From an uncultured Eggerthellaceae bacterium (GTDB taxonomy: Bacteria; Actinomycetota; Coriobacteriia; Coriobacteriales; Eggerthellaceae), in assembly GCA_910588905.1 (NCBI GenBank), contig CAJURZ010000002.1, positions 1 through 64,000 of the forward strand: 64,000 nucleotides of DNA, given 5' to 3'. The first letter of the stretch is position 1. Each line of letters starts with the position of its first letter. The notes beneath the pieces are model-generated. The model worked only from the letters and a program-made list of their open reading frames with translations, had not been told where the DNA came from and did no database searches. This document shows positions 53,759 to 62,346 of this stretch, piece by piece. A program made the position numbers and the translations under genes.

Positions 53759-56386
53759 CTATTCAGCGATCGCCGCGGCAGCGTCCCGCGTGCCGTCCTG
53801 CTTCGCCAACGCGTCACGGCATCCGATCGCAACGGATGCGCCACGCAGGCCACCCCGCTCTGCCTCCGTGCCGAATCCTTCTACATCTCCATCGGCCACC
53901 TTCTCCACTTCGACCAGGCCCGCGATGATGAGCGCACCCAAGATGTGAGGCAGGTGCCCGTCATCGAGGAAGATGTTCGGCGTGCCGCGCATGTCCTGAC
54001 CGAACGCATTCATCTCGGCCGCCTCGCCGTTTGTCTGATACCAGCCGCCGTGGTGCACGGCTGCGGTGCCTGGCATGCAGCGATTCGTCACATAGGCCGT
54101 GAGCAGCGCCTCACCTCTGTCAGAGGAGACACGGCAGAGGTCCCCGTCTTTGATGCCCCGCGCCTGAGCGTCCACCCCAGAGATCCACACGCCATGACGG
54201 TAGACGTCCTCACGCATGAAGGGATTGTTGTCATTCGAGGAATGCTGGCGATAGATGGAAACAGGCGTCACCAACGAGAGCGGATAATCCTTCACCTTCG
54301 GATTGTAGAAGCCGTCATTGGAGGCAGACCCGATATCCCCCTCTACATAGCTCGGACTCCAGACCGGCATGGGATCGATATGGCCGCGCCAACGTGTCTC
54401 AGTCATGTCGTGCTCTTTCACGAAGCGCGAGGAGGGTTCGATCTTGCCCGTGGGAGTGCCGAAGGGGCTCTCGCCGCGCTCCAGCGCCGACTTGAAGGGA
54501 TAGTACGGCTCGTCTATCTCGGTGCGAACGACCGGCATGGCGTTGAAGTCTTCCCAGGTGGGAGGTTCATCGAAACCGAGGTAGGCTTGGATCGTCTCAT
54601 TGTTCGCCCACTGCTCGAAGGCCTCCTTGTACACAGCCTCCTGGGTATCCACCCAGTCCTCCCAGGCAACATCCTTCATGCGCGGGTTGTAGCCTTCTAC
54701 CACTTCATCCCCCAGACGCTTGGCGATCTGAGTCCAAACCCATTCCTTGGAGCGGACCTCGCCGGGCATATCCGCCCCACGCCCACAGAACGTGAAGTAG
54801 TTGCGCATGCCATTCGGCCCGCTCACGAAGCGCTGATGGCCGTACATGTACTCATCCATGCCCTCCAGCTGCCACACCGGTGCTGGCAGGATGATGTCGC
54901 AAAGCTCAGCGGTGGGCTGGTTCACATGCCACTGGAATCCCCAGTTGAACTCCGTGTCCGCCATGCCCTTGAAGCGCTTGTTCACATTCGAGTGGTTGTT
55001 GCCGTAGTTGTTCTCGAAGATGATCATCTGGATGTTGGGCAGCGGACAGTCGTTGGTGGGAGAGCCGATGCGATGGCGGAACTCGCTTTCGCTCATGCGC
55101 CCTTCCCAGTAATCCTTCTGGATAGCCAAGATCTCCGTGAGGCAGTTGTTGTTGAACAGCACGGGAACCTCATAGCCCTGGGGGTCGCGCTTCCAATCCG
55201 CTCGCGGGGTGGGAACGCGCCCTGGGGTAGGCAGGCACGCTCCGGATTCGCAGCCGCCGTGACAGGCGATGTTGCCGGTCATGGCTTGCAGGATCATGGA
55301 AGCCGCTGCGCTGTAGTCGCCCAGATGACGCTTGGCACAGGAATAGAAGTACTGGAGATGCACCGGCTTCTCGGTACCATAGAGCCGCGCGAACTCGCGG
55401 ATGGTCTCAGCAGGAACAGCGCAGATGGGGGCCGCCCACTCCGGTGTCTTCTTGAGGCCGTCCTCGCCCTCTCCCATCACATAGGCCCGCCACTCCTCCA
55501 GGCCCTCTTTGTCCACCCACTCATCGATGAAAGCATGGTCTATCAGGTCCTCCTCGAAGAGCACCTGAGCCACTGCCAGCATCATGGCAAGGTCGGTCCC
55601 TGGGCGAATGGGGATCCACTGATCGGCTAGGAGCTCTGCGGATTGGGTATAGCGCGGATCTATCACGATGGTCTTGCAGCCATACTCATGGGCAAGCTGC
55701 ATGTAATAGGAAGTAGGCCCGAACCAGGCCACCACCGGATCCATGCCCCACATGATGAACAGCTTGGAATTGAATAGGTCCGGCGCCTCGAAACCGGGCA
55801 TGGCATTTTGCAGGCCGCGGGTGACCTTGGTGAGATCCACCCCTAGATGCAGCATTTCCCCTGCCGCATGACCGGAAGTGGAGTGCTCACCCCAGGCACC
55901 AAAGCCCGCCTCCCACCAGGGGGCCAGCGGGAAACCGTTCTTCTCGAAGCTGGGGTACTGAGAATGGAAGATGCCATAGGGGCCATATTTGCCCTTGATC
56001 TCCTTCATCTTCTCAGCGATGGTATCCAGCGCCTCTTCCCAGCTGATCTTGACGAAATAGCCTTGACCAGGCCCCTTCTTCCCCACGCGCTTCATTGGAT
56101 GCAAAAGGCGCGTCTCAGCGTAGAGCTCTTTCTTCCACGAGTGGCCCATGGCGCACGGTCGCATCTGCACGTTACCCTTCCAGATATTCTCCCAGCCGCA
56201 ATCCTCACGACTGTCATTCTGGTTCACGGAATCATCCGGCTCCACGGCGATGAGCTTGCCATCTTTCAGGTGGCATTTGAGCACGCAAGCCGAGTCCCAG
56301 CATCCGTTGGCGGGACACGATGTGTAGAAGATGCGCTCGCCTGCACGCCTCTTCTTGCTCGCATCGATGATGCCCTGCTTATCCAT
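53759..56386 (-). CDS. Molybdopterin oxidoreductase, DMSO-reductase family, cytoplasmic
   Basis: The 875-residue protein begins MDKQGIIDASKKRRAGERIF with no Tat signal. The Fe-S site is C29, C34, C38 and C78 with an additional C24 (SCPANGC, CWDSACVLKC). Moco motifs continue to the C-terminal dinucleotide-binding domain (TPTGKIEPSSRF onward). No Cys occurs between residues 79 and about 236, where the metal ligand normally lies, so the Mo ligand is probably not Cys; the stretch EHSTSGHAAGE near 167-177 is the best candidate. The start follows GAGGAGGAAG. Its substrate is unknown. Confidence 0.93.
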   Translation of the reverse strand: MDKQGIIDASKKRRAGERIFYTSCPANGCWDSACVLKCHLKDGKLIAVEPDDSVNQNDSREDCGWENIWKGNVQMRPCAMGHSWKKELYAETRLLHPMKRVGKKGPGQGYFVKISWEEALDTIAEKMKEIKGKYGPYGIFHSQYPSFEKNGFPLAPWWEAGFGAWGEHSTSGHAAGEMLHLGVDLTKVTRGLQNAMPGFEAPDLFNSKLFIMWGMDPVVAWFGPTSYYMQLAHEYGCKTIVIDPRYTQSAELLADQWIPIRPGTDLAMMLAVAQVLFEEDLIDHAFIDEWVDKEGLEEWRAYVMGEGEDGLKKTPEWAAPICAVPAETIREFARLYGTEKPVHLQYFYSCAKRHLGDYSAAASMILQAMTGNIACHGGCESGACLPTPGRVPTPRADWKRDPQGYEVPVLFNNNCLTEILAIQKDYWEGRMSESEFRHRIGSPTNDCPLPNIQMIIFENNYGNNHSNVNKRFKGMADTEFNWGFQWHVNQPTAELCDIILPAPVWQLEGMDEYMYGHQRFVSGPNGMRNYFTFCGRGADMPGEVRSKEWVWTQIAKRLGDEVVEGYNPRMKDVAWEDWVDTQEAVYKEAFEQWANNETIQAYLGFDEPPTWEDFNAMPVVRTEIDEPYYPFKSALERGESPFGTPTGKIEPSSRFVKEHDMTETRWRGHIDPMPVWSPSYVEGDIGSASNDGFYNPKVKDYPLSLVTPVSIYRQHSSNDNNPFMREDVYRHGVWISGVDAQARGIKDGDLCRVSSDRGEALLTAYVTNRCMPGTAAVHHGGWYQTNGEAAEMNAFGQDMRGTPNIFLDDGHLPHILGALIIAGLVEVEKVADGDVEGFGTEAERGGLRGASVAIGCRDALAKQDGTRDAAAAIAE

Positions 56387-56699
56387 GGGCTTCCTCCTCT
56401 TCCTCTTCTCCCTTACGAAAGGCATCGGCCTTTCGCTCATGGCCTGAATATAGGAAGGGGAGGAGACGGCATCGTCGGCGTCCGGCAACTCGCCGTTGGG
56501 ATATCGAACGGGACCGGACAACGCTTCCTTTCATGGAGCTTTTCCTTACGGATGCCGTAAGAAAGCGCTTCATCGAATGGCTGCAAAGCCATGGACAAGG
56601 GTTGGCATTCCATGTTTAATGCTTGATATATGTGCGCTCAAGCCCAGGGCCGCGTGCCCCGAGGCTTGGGCATCCAGCACTGAGGGGACGGAGGGGTCT
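56387..56699. promoter_or_regulatory. Divergent control region of the second Moco operon and LysR regulator
   Basis: The 313-base gap holds CTTACGG ATG CCGTAAG (56545-56561), a perfect palindrome of the LysR T-N11-A type; CGAAAGGC ATCG GCCTTTCG (56416-56435), a leader hairpin of the Moco gene; and a likely LysR-gene promoter TTGGCA (56602-56607) with GATATA 17 bases later. A TATATT on the minus strand near 56448 may be the operon's -10. Confidence 0.55.
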
Positions 56700-57641
56700 A
56701 TGCTCTTCGATGATATCGAGCTGCTCATCGTTCTATCGGAGGCGAAGAGCCTCTCCCAGGCCGCAGACCAACTCTACATGTCGCGACCTGGCCTCTCCCA
56801 GCGCATCGCTCAGATGGAGAAGCGCTTCGGCACGCCTCTCTACCGACGCACCTCCATCGGCATCGAGATCACGAAAGCCGGCGAATACGTCACCGCCTTC
56901 GCACGCAATACCGCGAAGCTCGAGCGCGTCTTGGCCTCCCAGCTCGCCGCCATCGAAGAGCGCTTCGATTCCACCCTCGAAGTGGGAATGAGCATGAATG
57001 ATGGCGTGGCCCTGCTCCCTCGTTTGGTGGCCCAGTATGTGGAAGAGGACCCTTCGGCTCGGGTCCACCTCGATGCGGGCTACGAACCCCAGCTCGTAGC
57101 CCAGCTGCAAAGCGCAGACTTGGATCTTGCCCTTTTGGAGAACCAACCCGATGTGCCCGGGATCGTGAATGAGGTCCTGGGATACAAGCGCCTGGTATTC
57201 GTGGCACCGAATCGGGCGCCCTATAATCAACTGACCAATCCTGCATCCATAGAGATGCTCCTCACGTGGCCCATGATCATCTATGAATGGGACTCAGGGC
57301 GCCACATGGTGGGAAACCGTCATTTCCGTGAACGCTATGGGGTATCGCTTTCCGACCACAACATGATCGCCTGCTTCGACACCCACGAAGCCATGATGGA
57401 AGGAGTCAAGGCAGGCCTGGGCTGGGGCACCGTTCCCGAATGCATCTACCGGCGATACAAGGGCGATGAGGACGTCATACGACTCAAGGTGAACACAGCT
57501 CCTATGTGGTATCCCGTCTCGCTGGCGTGGAGTTCAGAACATGTGCAGACGGACGCAGCCCGGGAATTCCTGGACTTCATCCGGGCCCATATCCCCGAAG
57601 GATATTTCCGCACGGATACGCAGGCGCTCATCAATTCATGA
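56700..57641 (+). CDS. LysR-type transcriptional regulator
   Basis: The 313-residue protein has an N-terminal winged HTH: MLFDDIELLIVLSEAKSLSQ and AADQLYMSRPGLSQRIAQME, followed by a substrate-binding domain (GMSMNDGVALLPRLVAQYVE onward). The ATG at 56700 follows GGAGGGG. It is divergent from the Moco operon, the typical layout for a LysR regulator of that operon in response to its substrate. The target is inferred from position. Confidence 0.92.
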   Translation: MLFDDIELLIVLSEAKSLSQAADQLYMSRPGLSQRIAQMEKRFGTPLYRRTSIGIEITKAGEYVTAFARNTAKLERVLASQLAAIEERFDSTLEVGMSMNDGVALLPRLVAQYVEEDPSARVHLDAGYEPQLVAQLQSADLDLALLENQPDVPGIVNEVLGYKRLVFVAPNRAPYNQLTNPASIEMLLTWPMIIYEWDSGRHMVGNRHFRERYGVSLSDHNMIACFDTHEAMMEGVKAGLGWGTVPECIYRRYKGDEDVIRLKVNTAPMWYPVSLAWSSEHVQTDAAREFLDFIRAHIPEGYFRTDTQALINS

Positions 57642-57686
57642 CGAGTTCCAGCCAAATACTCTGACGTAGAGGGCTCACCCAGGTAC

Positions 57687-57795
57687 AACCCCGGGCGGAT
57701 CCAAGATCCGCCCCTACGGCAACCCGACATGCATGGTTCACCCGAGTGAGATGCACAGCGATTTTCTCGTAGGGGTCGAACGCGTTCGACCCAAG
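57687..57795. repeat. Dispersed palindromic repeat, copy C (two facing hairpins)
   Basis: Hairpin 1 is GGGCGGATC CAA GATCCGCCC (57693-57713) followed by CTACGGCAACCCGACA. Hairpin 2 is GTAGGGGTCGAAC GC GTTCGACCC (57769-57792). The two-hairpin layout and edges match copy B. It lies in the 324-base gap between convergent genes. Confidence 0.7.
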
Positions 57796-57878
57796 ACGCC
57801 ACATTTCCGACAACCACGCAAATGTGCACAGGCCACGACCCCCCCCCGCACGGGGTTGAGGCCGATTCAGCAGGGCCA

Positions 57879-57909
57879 GAAGCCCATGATATACATCATC
57901 ATGGGCTTC
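57879..57909. terminator. Strong hairpin between convergent LysR and peptidoglycan-binding genes
   Basis: GAAGCCCATGAT (57879-57890) and ATCATGGGCTTC (57898-57909) form a perfect 12-base-pair stem with a 7-base loop. It probably ends transcription from both sides, although T tracts are absent. A run of nine C residues lies at 57839-57847. Confidence 0.5.
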
Positions 57910-57965
57910 GCCAGCCCGATGCCAAGGCCGAACGCCCCTTGCGGGGAGGGTGTTAGTTGCAGGTA

Positions 57966-58853
57966 TTACAAGGCTGCGCAGAGGGCATCCAGGAGCGTGA
58001 TGGCGAAGTGCTGGGCACTGCGGTCTTCACCGGCCCCTTCCCAGCTTTCCCCCGGCACCACGACACGGATGCGCAACGGATGGTTGCTCCGAGCGCTCTG
58101 AAGCGCTCCAGAAAGGCGAACCGAAAGGGAATCATCATCTATATAGGTGACCGTTGGAACGCCGTCCCCTTCGGCCTTCATGGCTATCTGCACCAGCACC
58201 ATGGATGCATCCGGCTCCACCGAAAGCGCATCGGCGCTCACCAGCTTGCTAGCCGGATTCGTAGCCAAAGCCAGGTTAGACATGCGGGAAGCCACCGAAC
58301 GCGTGAAGGGCGTCATGCCGAACAGGCACAGCGCATGCTCTTCCAGCACGCCCGCAGCCCGGGCGAACCCGAGGTGCTTCCCTCCCGAGAGCGAACCCTT
58401 CCCCGCCCAGGAGTGCTCCAGATGGTGCAGGGCCGTGTAGGTATAGGCTCCGGCGATGCCGTCAGAGGGAAGCCCGAGGTTCATCTGGAACTTGCGGAGA
58501 GCGTCTTCGGTATGGGCCCCGAACACCCCATCTTCGCCACCTACGAGGAACCCTAAGGCCCCCAGGGCTTGCTGGAGCTCCTCCACATCATGACCCCGGA
58601 AGTTGGGCATGCGCAGGTAGAGCGTACGGTCTCCCAGATTGTATGAGGCGTCCACCAAGGCCTGCCAAACCTCGGTATCCACCTCTTCGCGAACCTCTAG
58701 CCCGAAGGCATCGCAAAAGGCGCGCACCGCATCAGCTGTGGCGCTGCCGAAGGTGCCATCGACCGCTGCTTCAGGCAAGAGACTCAGCAACGCCAAGCGT
58801 TGCTGCACGTCCTCAACGGCAGCCCCTGTGTTCCCTTGGGTGATGGTCTTCAT
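57966..58853 (-). CDS. Peptidoglycan-binding protein with two PG_binding_1 domains
   Basis: The 295-residue protein has two N-terminal peptidoglycan-binding repeats: VEDVQQRLALLSLLPEAAVD-DGTFG (residues 12-60) and VEELQQALGALGFLVGGEDG-VFG (90-140), each with the typical D-G-xFG turn. Residues 150-295 form a second domain with alpha/beta character but no obvious catalytic zinc ligands. No signal peptide is seen. The order resembles the actinobacterial CwlM-type proteins (PG-binding domains plus a degenerate amidase), but I cannot prove homology. Confidence 0.8.
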   Translation of the reverse strand: MKTITQGNTGAAVEDVQQRLALLSLLPEAAVDGTFGSATADAVRAFCDAFGLEVREEVDTEVWQALVDASYNLGDRTLYLRMPNFRGHDVEELQQALGALGFLVGGEDGVFGAHTEDALRKFQMNLGLPSDGIAGAYTYTALHHLEHSWAGKGSLSGGKHLGFARAAGVLEEHALCLFGMTPFTRSVASRMSNLALATNPASKLVSADALSVEPDASMVLVQIAMKAEGDGVPTVTYIDDDSLSVRLSGALQSARSNHPLRIRVVVPGESWEGAGEDRSAQHFAITLLDALCAAL

Positions 58854-58861
58854 GGATGCCC

Positions 58862-59917
58862 CTAACGCAAGCGGTTCACGAACCAGTCCGCCATGGACTC
58901 CAGCATATCCCGGGCATCGCTGGGTTCGAGCATCTCGTTCAGCCGAACCTTCGCGATCTCAGTCAGGTTCTCCGCATAGGAGCGGGCGTGATCGATGCTG
59001 CCTGCCTGGGTCATGAGATCCACCGCCTGGGCCAGCACCTCAGGGTCCTTCGCCCGAGAGGAGAGGATGTCTATCAACCGTGCTCGATCGTTCCCCTCCA
59101 AGGTCTGGAGAGCATGGACCACCACGAGCGTGCGCTTGCCTTCGGTTATGTCATTGCGGAAGTCCTTCTTGGTGCTCTCTTCGCGGCCCACCAGGTTCAG
59201 CAGGTCATCCTGGATCTGGAAAGCAAGGCCGGTGTCCAGCCCGTAATTGCGAAGGGCCTCTATCTGCGCTTCCGTGCCCCCTCCGATGATGGCGCCGATG
59301 GCCAAAGGCACCGCTCCCGAATAATGGGCCGTCTTGTGGGTGGCCATGACCAGATAATCCTCGGGGGTGATGTCATAGCGGGCATCCCGCGCCCAGCCGA
59401 TATCCAGCGCCTGGCCTTCCACCGTGCGCCGCGTCATCTCCACGAGTTCCGTCACCACGCGCACCTTGGCGGCATCATCCAGAGCAGGATCGCGCATGAC
59501 GGTGCCATTCACCAAGGACAGGGCCAAGTCTCCCATGTTGATGGCAAGGCCCAACCCTTCGCTCAAGTGAAGGCACGGCTCCCCTCGGCGCAGTTCTGCA
59601 TCATCCGCTATGTCGTCATGGATGAGGGCAGCGGTATGGAAATGCTCGATGGCTGCCGCAGCCGAGGTAGCCAGATCAGCATTGCCTCCCACCGCCAAGC
59701 AAGCGGCGAAGCAGATCAAAGGCCGGTGGCGCTTGCCGCCATTGTCAGAATAGACGCTCAGAGGGCCATAGAGATAGCGATCCATATCCGGATGCGTACC
59801 TTTGGGGATGAAGCTGTTTATCAGCCCTCCCACGCGGTTCGCATAGCAATCCAGATATTCTTCGAATGTAGTAGGCGGGCGCTCGACAGAGCCCAAGATC
59901 TCCGTGATGGTTTCCAT
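58862..59917 (-). CDS. Polyprenyl (trans-isoprenyl) diphosphate synthase
   Basis: The 351-residue enzyme shows the two Asp-rich motifs: LIHDDIADDAELRRGEPCLH (first) and FQIQDDLLNLVG (second). The N terminus has GGKRHRPLICFAACL. It elongates allylic diphosphates with isopentenyl diphosphate and may make the C30-C50 chain for menaquinone or lipid carriers; length specificity cannot be told by eye. It follows ppx/gppA by 10 bases and precedes the peptidoglycan-binding gene by 8. Confidence 0.93.
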   Translation of the reverse strand: METITEILGSVERPPTTFEEYLDCYANRVGGLINSFIPKGTHPDMDRYLYGPLSVYSDNGGKRHRPLICFAACLAVGGNADLATSAAAAIEHFHTAALIHDDIADDAELRRGEPCLHLSEGLGLAINMGDLALSLVNGTVMRDPALDDAAKVRVVTELVEMTRRTVEGQALDIGWARDARYDITPEDYLVMATHKTAHYSGAVPLAIGAIIGGGTEAQIEALRNYGLDTGLAFQIQDDLLNLVGREESTKKDFRNDITEGKRTLVVVHALQTLEGNDRARLIDILSSRAKDPEVLAQAVDLMTQAGSIDHARSYAENLTEIAKVRLNEMLEPSDARDMLESMADWFVNRLR

Positions 59918-59927
59918 ATCCCCTGAC

Positions 59928-60878
59928 TTACCGGCTGCGTCTTTGGTCTTCTGCCGCCCATGATATCATTCCCTGAAGGATGTCCGATTCGCTGGCCGTG
60001 AACTCTCGGACGGCGAACACATCCATGACCTCCAAGAGGATGAGCAGCCCTGCCACGATCACCGGGGCGCGCCGGGGGTCAAGCCCCACTACGTGCTCTC
60101 GCTCCTCCTCTGTCATAGCTGCCAGCCGCATCGTCAGGGCTTCGAGCGCCTCCCGGGAGAGCTTCGCCCCATGCACCTTCGCAGGATCATAGACAACCAG
60201 GCTCTCCTGCATGCTGATGGCGCTGGTGGCCGTGCCTGCCACTGCGAAGAGGGGCGCTCCACGCAAGGCCGCAGGCACCGTAGTCGCCCAGGGTCTCAGC
60301 TGCTCTTCCATCCATGCCACTGCAGCGTCCAGCTCTGAAGGAAGCGGCGGGTCAGTGGCAAGGAAGCGCTCCGTCACCCTGCGACAACCGATGTCGAAAG
60401 AATGGAAGACGGAGGGTGCTTGCCCTCCATGACCGAAGGAGACTTCGGTGGAGCCACCGCCCACATCCACCACCATGAGCGGCTCTCCCAAAGACGATGC
60501 CGCTGATACGCCTCGGAAGGTGAGCTCAGCTTCCCGCTCTCCGCTGATGACCTCTAATGTCAGCCCACGCTCTTCGAAGACAGTCAAGAGGTCTGCAGCA
60601 TTGACCGCATCCCGAGCGGCAGAGGTGGTGACCGCCTTTGTTGCCAGGACCGGGGCTTCAGGGGTAGACAGCTCATCTCGCAGGCGAAGGAATCCATCCA
60701 GCGCCTGCGCCACCCGGCAGATGGCTTGATCGCTCAGGCGCCCCGTGGCATCCGTTCCCTCTCCCAGATTCGTGACCTCGTAGGCGCGGGCCACATCATG
60801 GATGTGAGTGCCGTCTACATCGGCCACCAGAAGCCTGCTGGTCACCGTACCTATATCTATGGCTGCGAATCGCTCCAC
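59928..60878 (-). CDS. Ppx/GppA-family phosphatase
   Basis: The 316-residue protein has the ASKHA nucleotide fold: MERFAAIDIGTVTSRLLVAD at the start, SGEREAELTFRGVSA and PLMVVDVGGGSTEVSF. It should hydrolyse polyphosphate or pppGpp. This is the short form without the C-terminal HD-like domain. It lies 32 bases after the FtsB-like gene. The pair Ppx and FtsB-like is typical of actinobacteria. Confidence 0.92.
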   Translation of the reverse strand: MERFAAIDIGTVTSRLLVADVDGTHIHDVARAYEVTNLGEGTDATGRLSDQAICRVAQALDGFLRLRDELSTPEAPVLATKAVTTSAARDAVNAADLLTVFEERGLTLEVISGEREAELTFRGVSAASSLGEPLMVVDVGGGSTEVSFGHGGQAPSVFHSFDIGCRRVTERFLATDPPLPSELDAAVAWMEEQLRPWATTVPAALRGAPLFAVAGTATSAISMQESLVVYDPAKVHGAKLSREALEALTMRLAAMTEEEREHVVGLDPRRAPVIVAGLLILLEVMDVFAVREFTASESDILQGMISWAAEDQRRSR

Positions 60879-60910
60879 GGATCCCCTTCCTTCTCCTCGG
60901 AAGCCGCACC

Positions 60911-61831
60911 CTAACCGCGGTCGTAGAGGAAGAGGATGTCCAGCACCCCCGAATACCAGGTCTCCGGGGCCGGAACGCTGCCCGGAGGCACGTTCGCATG
61001 GAGGTCCGGCTTCGCATCCACGTCCAAACCGATGACGCTGGCCGTCTCCTCGTCCGGCTTGATGAGCCCGAATTCGGTATGGGCCTTGTCCTCCAAGCCG
61101 TCTTCGGTGGATAGGTAGTCAACGGTGGACTGCAGAGCCTCATTGCGCTCTTGGACGGCGGTGTATTCCGCAGAGAGGCGATCCCGCTCCCGGATCTGCT
61201 GATAGTACTGCTGAGCCGGGGTGTAGATGGAGCCCACCAGCATCACGGCGAAGAACGTGAAGGTCACCGCCATCACTGTTCGCTTGGTATGGCCAGAGAG
61301 CTGCGGGAGCTTGAAGCGGGAAAGGCCAGGGAGGCTGATGCTGCCGAAGCCGCCTGCACCATGAGCCCCCCGGGCCTTTGCGGCCTTCTTCTGGGAAGCC
61401 GTCATCTTCGGCTCATGGATGGCCGCCCGGGGGCCATCAGAGCCGCCCGTAGGAACATCCATGCTGCCGTAGGCCTTCTCGAAGGCCTGTTCGGCTTGAG
61501 CCTTGGACCGTGCCTTGCGCACATCCCCTACACGCTTCGCCAGCTTCGCGAAAGCGCCGCGGGGAGCGTCTGCACCCGTACCTTCCTCTTCTTGCAGGTC
61601 CTCTTCGGTGAAGAGCGCTTGGCGCGGACAATCAGACGGGGCCTGACGGGTCACGCTGCCATCAATGGTCTCTTCGCCGAAATCGAGCCGGAAGATATTG
61701 CTCAGATTCTCGCTGTCTTGGGTCCGCGACAGCCCCGCCCCCTCCTGGGTGCGCGTAGGCCTACGGGATGCCGATAGCCGGGCATTGCGACGGACTTCAT
61801 CGAAGGAAACGATGTTCGACTGTTGAGCCAC
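60911..61831 (-). CDS. FtsB/DivIC-like septum formation protein
   Basis: The 306-residue protein has a long cytoplasmic N-terminal region (about 180 residues, low complexity, rich in Ala, Lys and Arg), one membrane helix (KRTVMAVTFTFFAVMLVGSIY) and a C-terminal extracellular coiled coil ending in EDKAHTEFGLIKPDEETASV. The last region matches the DivIC/FtsB septum-formation family. It should form part of the divisome with FtsL and FtsQ. The extended N terminus is longer than the Escherichia coli protein but common in actinobacteria. Confidence 0.85.
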   Translation of the reverse strand: MAQQSNIVSFDEVRRNARLSASRRPTRTQEGAGLSRTQDSENLSNIFRLDFGEETIDGSVTRQAPSDCPRQALFTEEDLQEEEGTGADAPRGAFAKLAKRVGDVRKARSKAQAEQAFEKAYGSMDVPTGGSDGPRAAIHEPKMTASQKKAAKARGAHGAGGFGSISLPGLSRFKLPQLSGHTKRTVMAVTFTFFAVMLVGSIYTPAQQYYQQIRERDRLSAEYTAVQERNEALQSTVDYLSTEDGLEDKAHTEFGLIKPDEETASVIGLDVDAKPDLHANVPPGSVPAPETWYSGVLDILFLYDRG

Positions 61832-61934
61832 GAAGACGCTCCTGTTGCAACTGGTTCGGTTAGGGTGTGTTCATGCAATGAAGCTGAGGTCAGAGTACCA
61901 TCTTCCCGCGCAGTTTCCAACCCCTCAAAGCCGT

Positions 61935-62315
61935 TTACAGGTCCAGCCCATCTATGAAGGCTATCCATTTCTCGAAGGATTCATCGCTGATAGCATGCTC
62001 CATCATGCAAGCTTCCATCTCGGCAGTCTGAGCGTCTATGCCAAGCCCCCGATGGAGGAACTTCGTCAGCGCCTGATGGCGGTCCAGCACCTTATGACCG
62101 TAGGCGTCTCCCTCTTGGGTGAGCGTGATGTCCCCGTAATAGGGCTGGGTGACGTACCCTTTTTCCTTGAGAACGGTGACGGCCTTGTTGACCGAGGCTT
62201 TGGACACGCCCATCTTCGCAGCCACATCCACTGCCCGGATGGACTGCTTCTGACTGCCGCCGATCATGACCATCGCTTCCAGATAGTCCTCATGGGAGGT
62301 GGATATCTTCTCCAT
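61935..62315 (-). CDS. DtxR/MntR-family metal-dependent regulator
   Basis: The 126-residue protein begins MEKISTSHEDYLEAMVMIGG with a winged HTH (VDVAAKMGVSKASVNKAVTV, LKEKGYVTQPYYGDITLTQE) and a short dimerisation helix containing HRALTKFLHRGLGID-like metal ligands (here DRHQALTKFLHRGLG) and MEACMMEH. It lacks the SH3-like third domain, as MntR does. It probably represses metal uptake in response to manganese or iron. It has no nearby transporter gene. Confidence 0.92.
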   Translation of the reverse strand: MEKISTSHEDYLEAMVMIGGSQKQSIRAVDVAAKMGVSKASVNKAVTVLKEKGYVTQPYYGDITLTQEGDAYGHKVLDRHQALTKFLHRGLGIDAQTAEMEACMMEHAISDESFEKWIAFIDGLDL

Positions 62316-62346
62316 GGGCCTTATCCTCTCCTGATGCCTGGGTGCC

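Noticed and set aside
53456-55630. A 724-codon plus-strand open frame
   Set aside because: It lies entirely antisense to the second Moco gene, whose motifs are clear. High-GC codon bias keeps the opposite frame open. No ribosome site or domain supports it.
57839-57847. Run of nine C residues as a phase-variation tract
   Set aside because: It lies between convergent genes, outside any coding frame or promoter I can define, so switching of a gene is not supported.
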